DNA of 64,000 bases from an uncultured Christensenellaceae bacterium (GCA_944380285.1 CALWGZ010000010.1:22098-86097), one strand, 5' to 3'. Counted from the first letter of the stretch, positions 18,173 to 26,695 are shown. Notes: generated by a model not told the origin, from the letters alone. Program-made: numbers and translations.

Positions 18173-19681
18173 ATGGCAATCAAGACGTTGGGATACTTTA
18201 CCAATAATCAATTCGTTCAGTCCAAGACGGACAAGTACTATCCGGTGTTCAATCCGTCCACCGGCGAACAGATCGCGCAAATGCCGCGCTGCACGACCGA
18301 CGAGATCGCCAAGGTCATCGACAACGCCCACGAGGCGTACAAGAAGTGGTCGAGAGTGCCCGTGCTCAAAAGAGTGCAGATCCTCTACCGCCTGCGTGCG
18401 CTCCTCGACGAGCATATGGACGAGCTGACCGAGCTGTGCGCGACCGAACACGGCAAAAATTGGGACGAGAGCAAGGGCGACATCCTCAAGGCGAAAGAGG
18501 GCACCGAACTCGCGTGCTCTATGCCGTCGCTGCTCCAAGGCGAGAGTCTGATGGACGCGTCGAGCGGCTATGACACCGTGCTCTACCGCGAGTCGATGGG
18601 CGTGTTCGCCGGCATCGCGCCGTTCAACTTCCCGGCGATGATCCCGATGGGCTGGATGACCCCGGTCTGCATCGCTTGCGGCAACGCGATCGTCCTCAAA
18701 GTCGCCGGCGCGACCCCGATGACCTCGCTGCGCATCGCCGAGCTGTACCGCGAAGCCGGTCTTCCCGACGGCGTGCTCAACATCGTCAGCTGCGACCGCA
18801 ACGACACCCAAGAGCTGATCAGCAACGACAAGATCGTCGGCATCACCTTTGTCGGTTCGACCAAGGTCGGCAGATATATCTATGAGACCGCCGCAAAGTA
18901 CGGCAAGAGAGTGCAGTGCCTGTGCGAGGCGAAAAACCACGCGCTCGTGCTCAACGACGCCGCGCTCGACCGCACCGCGGCAGGCATCGTCAACGCGACC
19001 TACGGCTGCGCCGGCGAGAGATGTATGGCTCTGCCCGTCGTCGTCGCCCAAGAGGGCATCGCCGACGCGCTCGTCGCCAAGATCAAGGAACTTGCGCAGG
19101 GCATCAAGGTCGGTCCCGCCTATGACAAGACGACCAAGCTCGGTCCCGTATACAGCAAAGAGCATAAGGAGAGCGTCTCGGCGTGGATCCAAAAGGGCAT
19201 CGACGAGGGCGCGACGCTCGTGCTCGACGGCAGAAATACCGTCGTCAAAGGCTATGAGAAGGGTTTCTACCTCGGACCCACGATCCTCGACAACGTCACC
19301 CCCGAGATGACCGTCGGTCAGCGCGAGATCTTCGGACCCGTCCTCTGCATCAAGCGCGTCAAGACCTTCGAGGAGGGACTTGCGGTCATGAACGCCAACC
19401 CGTTCGCGAACGGCTCGGTCATCTATACCCAAAACGGCTATTATGCGCGCGAGTTCGTCCGCAACACCGACGGCGGTATGGTCGGCGTCAACGTCGGCAT
19501 CCCGGTGCCGGTAGGCGTGTTCTCGTTCACGGGGCACAAGCACTCCTTCTTCGGCGACCTGCATTGCCTCGGCAGAGACAGCTTCAAGTTCTTCACCGAC
19601 AGCAAGACGGTCACCACCCATTGGTTCGACGAGCATGAGGCAAAGTCGACCCACGTTACCACCTGGGACGGCACGATCTGA
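18173..19681 (+). CDS. iolA: CoA-acylating (methyl)malonate-semialdehyde dehydrogenase
   Basis: An aldehyde dehydrogenase superfamily enzyme of 502 residues. It oxidises malonate semialdehyde to acetyl-CoA with NAD+ and CoA, releasing CO2, which is the last iol step. The catalytic Cys is in GERCMALPV (about residue 285), and the NAD-binding GSTKVGRYIYE precedes it. As in the MmsA/IolA group, the usual general-base Glu region is replaced by CEAKNHALV. It lies 18 bases after iolE behind AAAGGAGAAG. Confidence 0.94.
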   Translation: MAIKTLGYFTNNQFVQSKTDKYYPVFNPSTGEQIAQMPRCTTDEIAKVIDNAHEAYKKWSRVPVLKRVQILYRLRALLDEHMDELTELCATEHGKNWDESKGDILKAKEGTELACSMPSLLQGESLMDASSGYDTVLYRESMGVFAGIAPFNFPAMIPMGWMTPVCIACGNAIVLKVAGATPMTSLRIAELYREAGLPDGVLNIVSCDRNDTQELISNDKIVGITFVGSTKVGRYIYETAAKYGKRVQCLCEAKNHALVLNDAALDRTAAGIVNATYGCAGERCMALPVVVAQEGIADALVAKIKELAQGIKVGPAYDKTTKLGPVYSKEHKESVSAWIQKGIDEGATLVLDGRNTVVKGYEKGFYLGPTILDNVTPEMTVGQREIFGPVLCIKRVKTFEEGLAVMNANPFANGSVIYTQNGYYAREFVRNTDGGMVGVNVGIPVPVGVFSFTGHKHSFFGDLHCLGRDSFKFFTDSKTVTTHWFDEHEAKSTHVTTWDGTI

Positions 19682-19692
19682 GGAGGCGCGCT

Positions 19693-20691
19693 ATGTTGAG
19701 ACTCGGTATCATCGGCGCAGGCAGGATCGGCAAGGTCCATTGCGAATCGATAGGAAGATATGTCAAAGACGCGGTCGTCGCGTGCGTCGCCGACCCGTTC
19801 ATGAATGCCGAGACGGAGAAGACCGTCAAGGCTTTGGGCGCCGAAAAGGTCACCAAGGATTACAGAGAAATACTCGCCGACAAGAGCATCGACGCGGTGC
19901 TTATATGCTCGTCTACAGACACCCACGCCAAAATTTCGATCGAGTCGATCGAGGCGGGCAAGCACGTCTTTTGCGAAAAACCCGTCGACCACGACGTCGA
20001 CAAGATCCTCGAAGTCAAGGCGGCTCTTGCCAAGAGCAACGTCAAATATCAAGTCGGCTTCAACCGCCGCTTCGACCACAACTTCGAGGCGGTCCGCGAC
20101 GCGATCGCAAGCGGCAAGATAGGGCATCTCGACGTGCTCAAGATCTGCTCGCGCGACCCCGGCGCGCCCCCGGTCGAGTACATCAAGGTCAGCGGAGGCA
20201 TCTTCCTCGACATGACCATCCATGACTTCGACATGGTCAGGTTCTTGTCCGGCGACGAGGTCGAGAGCGTCTATGCGGTCGGCGGAGTCACCGTCGACAA
20301 GGCGATCGGCGAAGCCGGCGACATCGACACCGCGATCATCACGATGAAGCTCAAGGGCGGCACCCTTGCGGTCATCGACAACTGCCGCCGCGCGACCTAC
20401 GGCTATGACCAAAGGGCGGAGGCGTTCGGCGCGCTCGGTCAGGTGGCGATCGCCAACGACTGCAAGTCGAGCGCGGTCATCTCGGACGCAAACGGCGTCA
20501 CCGCCGAAAAACCGCTCTACTTCTTCCTCGAAAGATATATGCAGGCGTATGTCAAGGAGATCACCGAGTTCGTCGACTGCATCGTCAACGACAAGCCCGT
20601 TTCGGTCGGCATCGAGGACGGCTTGCAGGCGGTCGCGATCGGCATCGCCGCAAAGAAGTCTTTGGAGACGGGGATGCCCGTGAAATTGTAA
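19693..20691 (+). CDS. iolG: myo-inositol 2-dehydrogenase
   Basis: A GFO/IDH/MOCA oxidoreductase of 332 residues that oxidises myo-inositol to scyllo-inosose with NAD+, the first pathway step. The Rossmann motif is LGIIGAGRIGKVH. The catalytic Lys is in CEKPVDHDV, and GFNRRFDHNF and MTIHDFDMVRF match IolG. In this operon it comes last although it acts first. GGAGG overlaps the iolA stop. A strong terminator follows within 25 bases. Confidence 0.93.
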   Translation: MLRLGIIGAGRIGKVHCESIGRYVKDAVVACVADPFMNAETEKTVKALGAEKVTKDYREILADKSIDAVLICSSTDTHAKISIESIEAGKHVFCEKPVDHDVDKILEVKAALAKSNVKYQVGFNRRFDHNFEAVRDAIASGKIGHLDVLKICSRDPGAPPVEYIKVSGGIFLDMTIHDFDMVRFLSGDEVESVYAVGGVTVDKAIGEAGDIDTAIITMKLKGGTLAVIDNCRRATYGYDQRAEAFGALGQVAIANDCKSSAVISDANGVTAEKPLYFFLERYMQAYVKEITEFVDCIVNDKPVSVGIEDGLQAVAIGIAAKKSLETGMPVKL

Positions 20692-20713
20692 GAAAAAAAC
20701 GCAAAACACAGAG

Positions 20714-20740
20714 AAAAAGCGCGGAAGCTCCGCGCTTTTT
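20714..20740 (+). terminator. terminator of the inositol operon
   Basis: An 11-base-pair stem (AAAAAGCGCGG with CCGCGCTTTTT) has a 5-base loop. The A/T ends let it work for the facing minus-strand gene as well. Confidence 0.9.
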
Positions 20741-20757
20741 CGATGCCTTTTCACAGT

Positions 20758-21984
20758 TCAGCCGAGGTCTTTGCCGTCGCGCATAAATGCGGCGATGTCC
20801 GTGTTTTTGATGCCGTTGCGGTTTTGACGCAGCGTATCCAATGTAAACAGATATTTTGGGTAGTTGTCCCGAATGCGCTCGAACGGACGATATTCTCTCT
20901 CTTCGGTGACCGGATCCATGATCGTCATTGCCACTTGAATGTAGTAGTAGTCGTCATGTTTGCGAGTGATGAAGTCGCACTCGAGGTTGCCTATCCTGCC
21001 CACGCTCAATTTGTATCCCTTTGTTTTGAGATAGCAAAACAGAATATTTTCGAGCGCCGCGCCGTAATTGACCCGCGCGTCTACGTTTTGAGAGAAGTAG
21101 ATACCGAGGTCGGCAAGGTAGTATTTTTGCTCGCCGCTCAGAGCCTTTTTCGATCGCAGGTCAAAACGGGGACAGGAGTAGATTATCTTCGCGCTTTCGA
21201 GGATCTCCAAATATCTCGTCACGGTTTGCGGAGTGACGGCTATTTGCTCTTTTTTGAGCGCCGCCGCTATGCTTTGGGCGCTGATCATCGAGCCGAAATT
21301 GTTGATGACAAAATTTTTGACGCGTTCGAACGACGCAACATTGCGTATCTTGCGGTTGCGCGCGATGTCTTTGTCAAAAATCTGCTCGATTATGCTTTGC
21401 GTGTAGAGTGCGCGGTCGTCGGCGTTCGGGAACTCCAATGCCTTGGGGAATCCGCCTTGACGAATGTATTCGTCGAACTCGCCGTGCGTATCGTCCGTCA
21501 CCGTAAGCCCCAAGAACCTTTTCATGTCGAGATACTCGTTGAAGGTCAAGGTGAACATCTCGATCTCTATATAACGTCCCGTCAGCTTGGTCACCAATTC
21601 GCCTCCGAGCAGATAGGAGTTGGAACCGGTGATGAACAGAGAATGACCGCTTTCGCGATAGGCGTTGACAATACGTTCAAAACCGCGTACGTTTTGAACC
21701 TCGTCGATGAAAATATACTTTTTGCGACCGTCGGAGATCAAAGGATCTATCGCCTCGGAGAGCGCGCTCGGAGAGGTGACGTTCAAATAAGGACGAGTGT
21801 CGAGATTGAGATAGATGATGTCTCCGTCCGATATGCCGCGTTCTTTGAGGTCGTCGATCACCGAGAGCATAAAACAAGACTTGCCGCAACGACGAATGCC
21901 CGTTATGACTTTGACAAGATCGCTTTCGTAAAAGCCGCGGATCTTGTTCAAATAGTATTCGCGCTTGAAAATTTGATTTTGCAT
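20758..21984 (-). CDS. AAA-family ATPase with DUF4143-type C-terminus
   Basis: At 408 residues, this belongs to the large AAA_14/DUF4143 group of bacterial and archaeal ATPases, whose role is mostly unknown. Walker A is GIRRCGKS (29-36), Walker B is YIFIDEVQ (Asp94-Glu95), and sensor 1 is ITGSNSYLL. The C-terminal half has the winged-helix-like region ending in a PD-(D/E)XK-like strand (LECDFITRKHDDYYYIQVA). The D..(I/V)Q order resembles a nuclease core, but activity is unproven. It is monocistronic, converges on iolG, and has its own promoter and an 11-base dyad upstream. Confidence 0.85.
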   Translation of the reverse strand: MQNQIFKREYYLNKIRGFYESDLVKVITGIRRCGKSCFMLSVIDDLKERGISDGDIIYLNLDTRPYLNVTSPSALSEAIDPLISDGRKKYIFIDEVQNVRGFERIVNAYRESGHSLFITGSNSYLLGGELVTKLTGRYIEIEMFTLTFNEYLDMKRFLGLTVTDDTHGEFDEYIRQGGFPKALEFPNADDRALYTQSIIEQIFDKDIARNRKIRNVASFERVKNFVINNFGSMISAQSIAAALKKEQIAVTPQTVTRYLEILESAKIIYSCPRFDLRSKKALSGEQKYYLADLGIYFSQNVDARVNYGAALENILFCYLKTKGYKLSVGRIGNLECDFITRKHDDYYYIQVAMTIMDPVTEEREYRPFERIRDNYPKYLFTLDTLRQNRNGIKNTDIAAFMRDGKDLG

Positions 21985-22001
21985 ATTTTCACCTCAACAT
22001 C

Positions 22002-22030
22002 AATATAGCATAATCATTGAGTTTTTTCAA
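22002..22030 (-). promoter_or_regulatory. promoter of the AAA ATPase gene
   Basis: Read on the minus strand: TTGAAA, 17 bases, TATATT preceded by TGC (extended -10). It lies about 20 bases upstream of the ATG. Confidence 0.55.
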
Positions 22031-22077
22031 GTTAACGCATATATTTTTGCAAAAAAGTGAAAAAAGTATGCGTTAAC
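22031..22077. promoter_or_regulatory. 11-base inverted repeat, possible operator
   Basis: GTTAACGCATA (22031-22041) and its exact complement TATGCGTTAAC (22067-22077) flank 25 A/T-rich bases. The dyad directly abuts the -35 box of the ATPase promoter and lies 116 bases before the GH31 promoter, so it could control either gene. Confidence 0.5.
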
Positions 22078-22192
22078 TGCCGTTTTTTAAGGTTGCAAAA
22101 GCAAAAGTTATCACTATCCGAGGGCTAAAAGACGTTTGTCAAGCGCGCTCGGACGGCGGAAAAGGAGAGGGCGCGGGCGCAAAATTATTTTG

Positions 22193-22221
22193 TTGACGTG
22201 CGCGCGCGTGTGCCTTATAAT
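22193..22221 (+). promoter_or_regulatory. promoter of the GH31 gene
   Basis: TTGACG, a 17-base spacer with CGCGCGCG, then perfect TATAAT. The GH31 ATG is 33 bases downstream. Confidence 0.7.
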
Positions 22222-22253
22222 GGAATTGCGGAACCGCCGCATATGAGGGAATT

Positions 22254-24593
22254 ATGAAGAGATTCGAGATCGAAGTGCCGTCGGCAAGCGCGGCAAGACA
22301 AATGTTGACGATCGGCGACGTGCGCTTCACAGTGCTTACGCCGCGTCTGCTCCGTGTGGAGACGGGCGCGTTTTGCGACGAGCCGACTCAGCGCGTTTGG
22401 AGACGCGCGTTCGACGCTCCGACGTTCGAGCGCGGACAGAGCGGCAATGTCGTCGAGATCGTCACCGCGGACACGCGGTTTGTCTACGACGTCGGAAAGC
22501 ACAAAATGATCGAGATCGTCTTGAAGGATGGCAGGCGAGTGCGCAACTTCCGCAAGGGCAACCTCAAGGGGACGCGCCGCACGCTGGACGGCTGCGACGG
22601 GGCGGTGCCGCTCGAAGACGGGCTGGTCTCGCGCGGCGGCGTCGCGGTGATGGACGACTCGGACGGGCTGATATTGCGCGGCGACAAGATCGTGCAAAGA
22701 CCGCCTTGCCGCGACCTCTATTTCTTCGCGTACGGCAGCGATTACCGCGGTTGTATCGCAGACTTTTTCAAGTTGTGCGGCGACGTGCCGCTGCTGCCGC
22801 GCTATGCGCTGGGCAATTGGTGGAGCCGCTACAAGGCGTACACACAGCAGGAATATCTCGATCTGATGCGCCGCTTCAAGCGCGAAAAATTGCCGATCAC
22901 GATCGCGACGATCGACATGGATTGGCATTGGGTCGACGTCGTCGGCAAGTTCGGCGAAGAGGCGAGACCGCGCGTTTCGCTCGGCGCGATCGACAGAATG
23001 TACAACACGCGCATGCCCGGCTGGACGGGATACAGCTGGAACACTGACCTCTTTCCCGATCACAAAGCGATGTTCCGCGAGCTCAAAGAGATGGGCTATC
23101 GCATCACCCTCAACGTGCACCCGGCGCAGGGGATACGCTTCTTCGAGGACATGTATCCCGAGGTCGCAAAGACGGTCGGCGTCGACCCGGCGGCGAGGGC
23201 GCAGATCCCGTTCTCGCTCGCGGACGAGAACTATATCAAGGCATATTTCGACGATGTGCACAGGCCGTACGAGAGGGAGGGCGTCGACTTTTGGTGGATC
23301 GATTGGCAGCAGGGCAAACGCAGCGACGTGCCCGGGCTGGATCCGCTTTGGGCGCTCAACCACTATCACACCCTCGATCAGGCGGACGAGGGCAAGCGGC
23401 CGCTCATCCTGTCGCGCTACGCAAAAGAGGGCTCGCACCGCTATCCGGTCGGCTTCTCGGGCGATTCGTTCATGACGTGGCGCTCGCTCAAATTTCAGCC
23501 GTATATGACCGCGACCGCGGCAAACGTCGGCTACACTTGGTGGAGCCACGACATCGGCGGCCACCAATGGGGCGTCAAGGACGACGAACTCTATGTCAGA
23601 TGGCTGCAATTCGGCGTGTTTTCGCCCATCAACCGCCTGCACTCCACGTCCAATGAGTTTATGGGCAAGGAGCCGTGGAAGTGTACGCGCCTCGGCGAGA
23701 GCGCCGCGGACGAGTTTTTGAGGCTGCGCCACAGGTTGATCCCCTACCTCTATTCCGAAAACCGCGCGACTCACACCGAGGGGCGCGCGTTGTGCGAGCC
23801 GATGTACTACGGCTACGACGTCCCCGAGGCGTATGAGGCGAAAACTCAATACATGTTCGGCAAAAACCTGCTCGTAAGCCCCATCGTGCGCCCGTCCGAC
23901 AGACGTACCGCGCTTGCGTGGGCGGACGTCTGGCTGCCCGAGGGCGAGTGGACGGACATCTTCACCGGCAACCGCTACAAGGCGGGAAAATACCGCGTTT
24001 TCAGACCGCTCCACCAAATGCCCGTCTTCGCAAAAGAGGGCGCGATCGTCCCGATGTACGCCTCGGGCGACGACAACGGCTTGCAGCCTGACAGAGCGCT
24101 GTGCATAAAGGTGTTTCGCGGCAGCGGCGAGTACGACCTCTACGAGGACGACGGGCTCAGCATGGACTATCGCGGCGGTGCGTTCGTCGTCACGCATATG
24201 AGCGTGAGCATGGACGGCGACCGCTTGACATTCAAGCTCGAGCCGGGAGGCGGAGACCTCTCGATGCTGCCCGAAGACAGAAGCTGGACGCTTGACTTTG
24301 CCGACATAGCCGAGGCGGAAGTCGCCGTCGACGGCATGCCGATCGGCAAGTTGTCGGAAGGCGTGTGCGTCAAATACGCCGGCACGCCGCTCACCGTCAC
24401 ATTGACCGCGTGCGCCTTCAAGCGCAACGCAGACTATCGTGAAAGCGTGATCGAGACCGTTTCGCGCTACCGCATGACCAACATGCGCAAGCTGACGACG
24501 TTCCGCCGCGTCCCCGACGTGCGCGACTGCCGCCTGCCCCTCTCGCAGTCGCTGCGCGGCCCCATCGAGGAGCTGAGACGCATTTGCGAATAG
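22254..24593 (+). CDS. Glycoside hydrolase family 31 (alpha-glucosidase/alpha-xylosidase type)
   Basis: At 779 residues with no signal peptide, this is presumably a cytoplasmic retaining alpha-glycosidase. An N-terminal mutarotase-like beta domain leads into the (beta/alpha)8 barrel. The catalytic nucleophile is the Asp of FWWIDWQQG (about 350), and the acid/base is probably the Asp of GFSGDSFMTW (about 404). SHDIGGH and RHRLIPYLYSEN are further family motifs. C-terminal beta domains include a DUF5110-like part. Specificity (glucose, xylose or galactose) cannot be read. The gene has its own promoter. Its frame stays open for 51 codons after the TAG stop. Confidence 0.9.
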   Translation: MKRFEIEVPSASAARQMLTIGDVRFTVLTPRLLRVETGAFCDEPTQRVWRRAFDAPTFERGQSGNVVEIVTADTRFVYDVGKHKMIEIVLKDGRRVRNFRKGNLKGTRRTLDGCDGAVPLEDGLVSRGGVAVMDDSDGLILRGDKIVQRPPCRDLYFFAYGSDYRGCIADFFKLCGDVPLLPRYALGNWWSRYKAYTQQEYLDLMRRFKREKLPITIATIDMDWHWVDVVGKFGEEARPRVSLGAIDRMYNTRMPGWTGYSWNTDLFPDHKAMFRELKEMGYRITLNVHPAQGIRFFEDMYPEVAKTVGVDPAARAQIPFSLADENYIKAYFDDVHRPYEREGVDFWWIDWQQGKRSDVPGLDPLWALNHYHTLDQADEGKRPLILSRYAKEGSHRYPVGFSGDSFMTWRSLKFQPYMTATAANVGYTWWSHDIGGHQWGVKDDELYVRWLQFGVFSPINRLHSTSNEFMGKEPWKCTRLGESAADEFLRLRHRLIPYLYSENRATHTEGRALCEPMYYGYDVPEAYEAKTQYMFGKNLLVSPIVRPSDRRTALAWADVWLPEGEWTDIFTGNRYKAGKYRVFRPLHQMPVFAKEGAIVPMYASGDDNGLQPDRALCIKVFRGSGEYDLYEDDGLSMDYRGGAFVVTHMSVSMDGDRLTFKLEPGGGDLSMLPEDRSWTLDFADIAEAEVAVDGMPIGKLSEGVCVKYAGTPLTVTLTACAFKRNADYRESVIETVSRYRMTNMRKLTTFRRVPDVRDCRLPLSQSLRGPIEELRRICE

Positions 24594-24817
24594 CCTATTT
24601 CAAAAAACGCGTCATATGACGTAAAATTTGAAACAGGACAAGACCCAGCGGAAAAACCGAACAGCCGACAGCAAAGACCTATCGGCAAGACCATGCGCAC
24701 GATGGCGAAAGAGATCTACAATGTGCTGCGCTCGGATGACGAAGTGTAGGTGCTCGGCATAAAAAGGCGGACAGCGGCTCTTGAATTTCTTTGAAAAGTT
24801 TTTCGGGATCGCATAGG

Positions 24818-24846
24818 AAAAAGACGCTCCCGATCGGGGCGTCTTT
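24818..24846 (-). terminator. bidirectional terminator after the tRNA gene and GH31
   Basis: AAAAGACGC pairs with GCGTCTTTT around a CCCGATCGGG core. On the minus strand it directly follows the encoded CCA of the tRNA and ends in a U run. It is also well placed to stop GH31 transcription. Confidence 0.8.
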
Positions 24847-24923
24847 TGGCGTCGCTAAGAGGATTTGAACCTCCGACCTACCGCTTAGGAGGCGGTCGCT
24901 CTATCCAGCTGAGCTATAGCGAC
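24847..24923 (-). tRNA. tRNA-Arg (anticodon CCT)
   Basis: Minus strand, 77 bases including discriminator G and an encoded CCA. The acceptor stem is GTCGCTA paired with TAGCGAC. The D loop has AGCTGGATA and the T arm has GGAGG-TTCAAAT-CCTCT. The anticodon stem ACCGC/GCGGT closes the loop CTCCTAA with anticodon CCT, which reads AGG. No intron or insertion is seen. Confidence 0.95.
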
Positions 24924-24941
24924 ATTTGGGGTTGCTAAAAG

Positions 24942-24970
24942 ATTATACTACATCGCCGCGGCGATTGCAA
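24942..24970 (-). promoter_or_regulatory. promoter of tRNA-Arg
   Basis: Minus strand: TTGCAA, a 17-base GC-rich spacer, TATAAT. It lies 18 bases before the tRNA 5' end. Confidence 0.65.
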
Positions 24971-25137
24971 GCGATAGCGAGGGGGTAAAAGATATCGGTC
25001 GGAAAGTTGACGGAAAGGGCGGCGGATCTTGAAGGCGAGCGAGCGGAGCGTCGTCAACGGCGATCGAAGCGATAGCGAGGGGGTAAAAGATATCGCGCAA
25101 AAAGTTGACGGAAAGGACGGCGGAGCTTGAAGGCGAG
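24971..25137. repeat. two direct copies of a ~69-base repeat, period 98
   Basis: Copies at 24971-25039 and 25069-25137 share GCGATAGCGAGGGGGTAAAA, then AAAGTTGACGGAAAGG and CTTGAAGGCGAG, with only a few differences. Nothing else is recognised between the tRNA promoter and 25207. Confidence 0.85.
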
Positions 25138-25207
25138 GCGGGCAGGGCGCGTCAAAAGAAAATTGCAGGCGGCGCAAATGTGCGATCAAAAGGAGAAAAT
25201 TGGGCAG

Positions 25208-25232
25208 AAAAAAGCGCCGCTCGAGGCGGCGC
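25208..25232 (-). terminator. terminator of the zinc-ribbon operon
   Basis: On the minus strand, GCGCCGC, loop CTCGA, GCGGCGC and six T. It lies just after the last zinc-ribbon gene. Confidence 0.85.
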
Positions 25233-25238
25233 CGAAGC

Positions 25239-25631
25239 TCACAGCATCAATGGGAGCAAAGCCGTAAGCAGGCACAACGCGAGAGTGACCACGAGCGACA
25301 CGACAAAGCCGGCGATCGCGCATTTGCCTATCTTTTTGGCGCGCTTGGGGAACTCTTCGTTCCAGACAAGGTAGAGCACAAGCCCGACGGTGGGCGCAAA
25401 GAAGCCCAGCGCGCCCCACCAGCCCGAGGGTTTTTCTTCTTGCTTGACAGGCTTGTCGGGCGCAGGGTATTCGGGCGGACGGCGGTCGCCGCTCGAAAAG
25501 AAGCCGTCGAGCGCGTCGTCGATCCTGTCCGACCAATTTTTCTTTTGTTCGGCAGGGGCGAGCGGCGCGCCGCAATTTCGGCAAAAGGCGTCGTTTGCGC
25601 CCACTTCGCTGCCGCATTTTGGACAGAACAT
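25239..25631 (-). CDS. Zinc-ribbon membrane protein (paralog 3 of 3)
   Basis: A 130-residue protein with an N-terminal double-CXXC zinc ribbon (Cys3, Cys6, Cys17, Cys20 in MFCPKCG..FCRNCG). A charged linker and two hydrophobic segments (about 70-90 and 100-128) follow. The ribbon should face the cytoplasm. Function is unknown; such proteins are common in Bacillota and often have transport or sensing partners. The start at 25631 follows CGGGAGG on the minus strand. It lies 13 bases after its upstream paralog. Confidence 0.8.
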   Translation of the reverse strand: MFCPKCGSEVGANDAFCRNCGAPLAPAEQKKNWSDRIDDALDGFFSSGDRRPPEYPAPDKPVKQEEKPSGWWGALGFFAPTVGLVLYLVWNEEFPKRAKKIGKCAIAGFVVSLVVTLALCLLTALLPLML

Positions 25632-25644
25632 AGCGCGCCTCCCG

Positions 25645-26157
25645 TCAGAGCAGCAACGCCGCGAGCGCGAACATCGAGTACGGATCCGCAACCGCGGCTC
25701 CGATGCCGATCGCCACCGAGACGATGAAGACGATGATGGGGATGATGATGCCCGCCGCGACGCTGACGATCACGCTGATCAACGCGCCCTTGCCCGCGTA
25801 TTTCGCGCGCCTGCGGTGCTCGTCGTACCAGACGAGATAGAGGATCAAGCCGATCACGGGGAAGAAGAAGCCCAGCGCGATCCAGCCCTTGGACGCGTCC
25901 TCGTTTTCGCCGTGGCGGTCTTGATATTGGTTGTAGTTGAAGCCCTGCGGGTTGTAGCCGCCCTGCTGCCCGTAAGGGTTGCCGTATTGCCGACCTGCGT
26001 TGCCGCTGCCGAACGGATCGGCGCCGGGTTGGGCGGTCGTTTGTTGATCGTCGGGCTGAGCTTGCGACGCCTCGCCCTCCAACGCTATCGGCGAGCCGCA
26101 ACCGCGGCAAAAATGGTCGCCGGGATTTACTTCGGTTCCGCATTTGGGACAAAACAT
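25645..26157 (-). CDS. Zinc-ribbon membrane protein (paralog 2 of 3)
   Basis: A 170-residue protein with the zinc ribbon Cys3/Cys6/Cys17/Cys20, then a low-complexity linker rich in Gln, Gly, Asn and Tyr (about 30-85). The membrane segment GWIALGFFFPVIGLILYLVW is nearly the same as in its neighbours. A second long hydrophobic stretch follows near the C-terminus. AAGGAGGTAATC precedes the ATG. The shared layout shows recent tandem duplication. Function is unknown. Confidence 0.82.
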   Translation of the reverse strand: MFCPKCGTEVNPGDHFCRGCGSPIALEGEASQAQPDDQQTTAQPGADPFGSGNAGRQYGNPYGQQGGYNPQGFNYNQYQDRHGENEDASKGWIALGFFFPVIGLILYLVWYDEHRRRAKYAGKGALISVIVSVAAGIIIPIIVFIVSVAIGIGAAVADPYSMFALAALLL

Positions 26158-26188
26158 GATGATTACCTCCTTGTTTTTTCGTGCCGCG

Positions 26189-26635
26189 TCATCCTGCGAT
26201 CAATCCGATGAGGAAGGTGAGCACCCAGAGCACCACAGCGGCGATCACGCCTATCAACGCGCCCTTGCCTGCGACCTTGGCGCGCTTGCGGTGATTGTCG
26301 TACCAGACGAGGTAGAGTATCAAGCCGACGACGGGGAAGAAAAACCCGAGCACTCCCCAGCCTGCGGAGGCTTGTTCGTTCTCGCCGTGATCTTGCTTGT
26401 ATTGATCGTAGTTGAAGCCCTGAGGCGAGCCGGCGTTGCAGCCGCTGCCGAACGGGTCGGGCGTTGCGCCCGGTTGAGCGCCGGGCTGTTGCGCCTGCTG
26501 ATCGCCTTGCGCGTCAGTTTGAGCGAACGGCTCGGCAGACGCGCTCTCGGCGGCGTCCTGCGCTATCGGTGCGCCGCAATTGCGGCAAAAACGGTCGTCC
26601 GAGGTGACCTCGGCGCCGCATTTCGGACAAAACAT
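26189..26635 (-). CDS. Zinc-ribbon membrane protein (paralog 1 of 3)
   Basis: A 148-residue protein, first of the minus-strand trio. The zinc ribbon is MFCPKCGAEV..FCRNCGAPI, followed by an Ala/Gln-rich linker with a FNYDQYKQDHGENEQAS segment like that of paralog 2. Two membrane segments follow: GWGVLGFFFPVVGLILYLVW and a C-terminal one ending LTFLIGLIAG. GGAGGAGG precedes the ATG. A TTGACA/TATAAT promoter lies 32-60 bases upstream. Function is unknown. Confidence 0.82.
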   Translation of the reverse strand: MFCPKCGAEVTSDDRFCRNCGAPIAQDAAESASAEPFAQTDAQGDQQAQQPGAQPGATPDPFGSGCNAGSPQGFNYDQYKQDHGENEQASAGWGVLGFFFPVVGLILYLVWYDNHRKRAKVAGKGALIGVIAAVVLWVLTFLIGLIAG

Positions 26636-26666
26636 GATTGACCTCCTCCATATGTTTTATGATTCA

Positions 26667-26695
26667 ATTATACTACAAATATCATAGGTTGTCAA
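26667..26695 (-). promoter_or_regulatory. promoter of the zinc-ribbon operon
   Basis: Minus strand: perfect TTGACA, 17 bases, perfect TATAAT, divergent from the GH51 promoter. Confidence 0.85.

Noticed and set aside
17144..19654. A very long open frame (over 800 codons) on the minus strand opposite iolE and iolA.
   Set aside because: It lies antisense to two clear enzymes, its composition (Arg, Val, Asp, His) is that of reversed GC-rich codons, and it has no family motif. Similar antisense frames opposite GH31, GH51, the lipoprotein and PFOR are rejected for the same reason.
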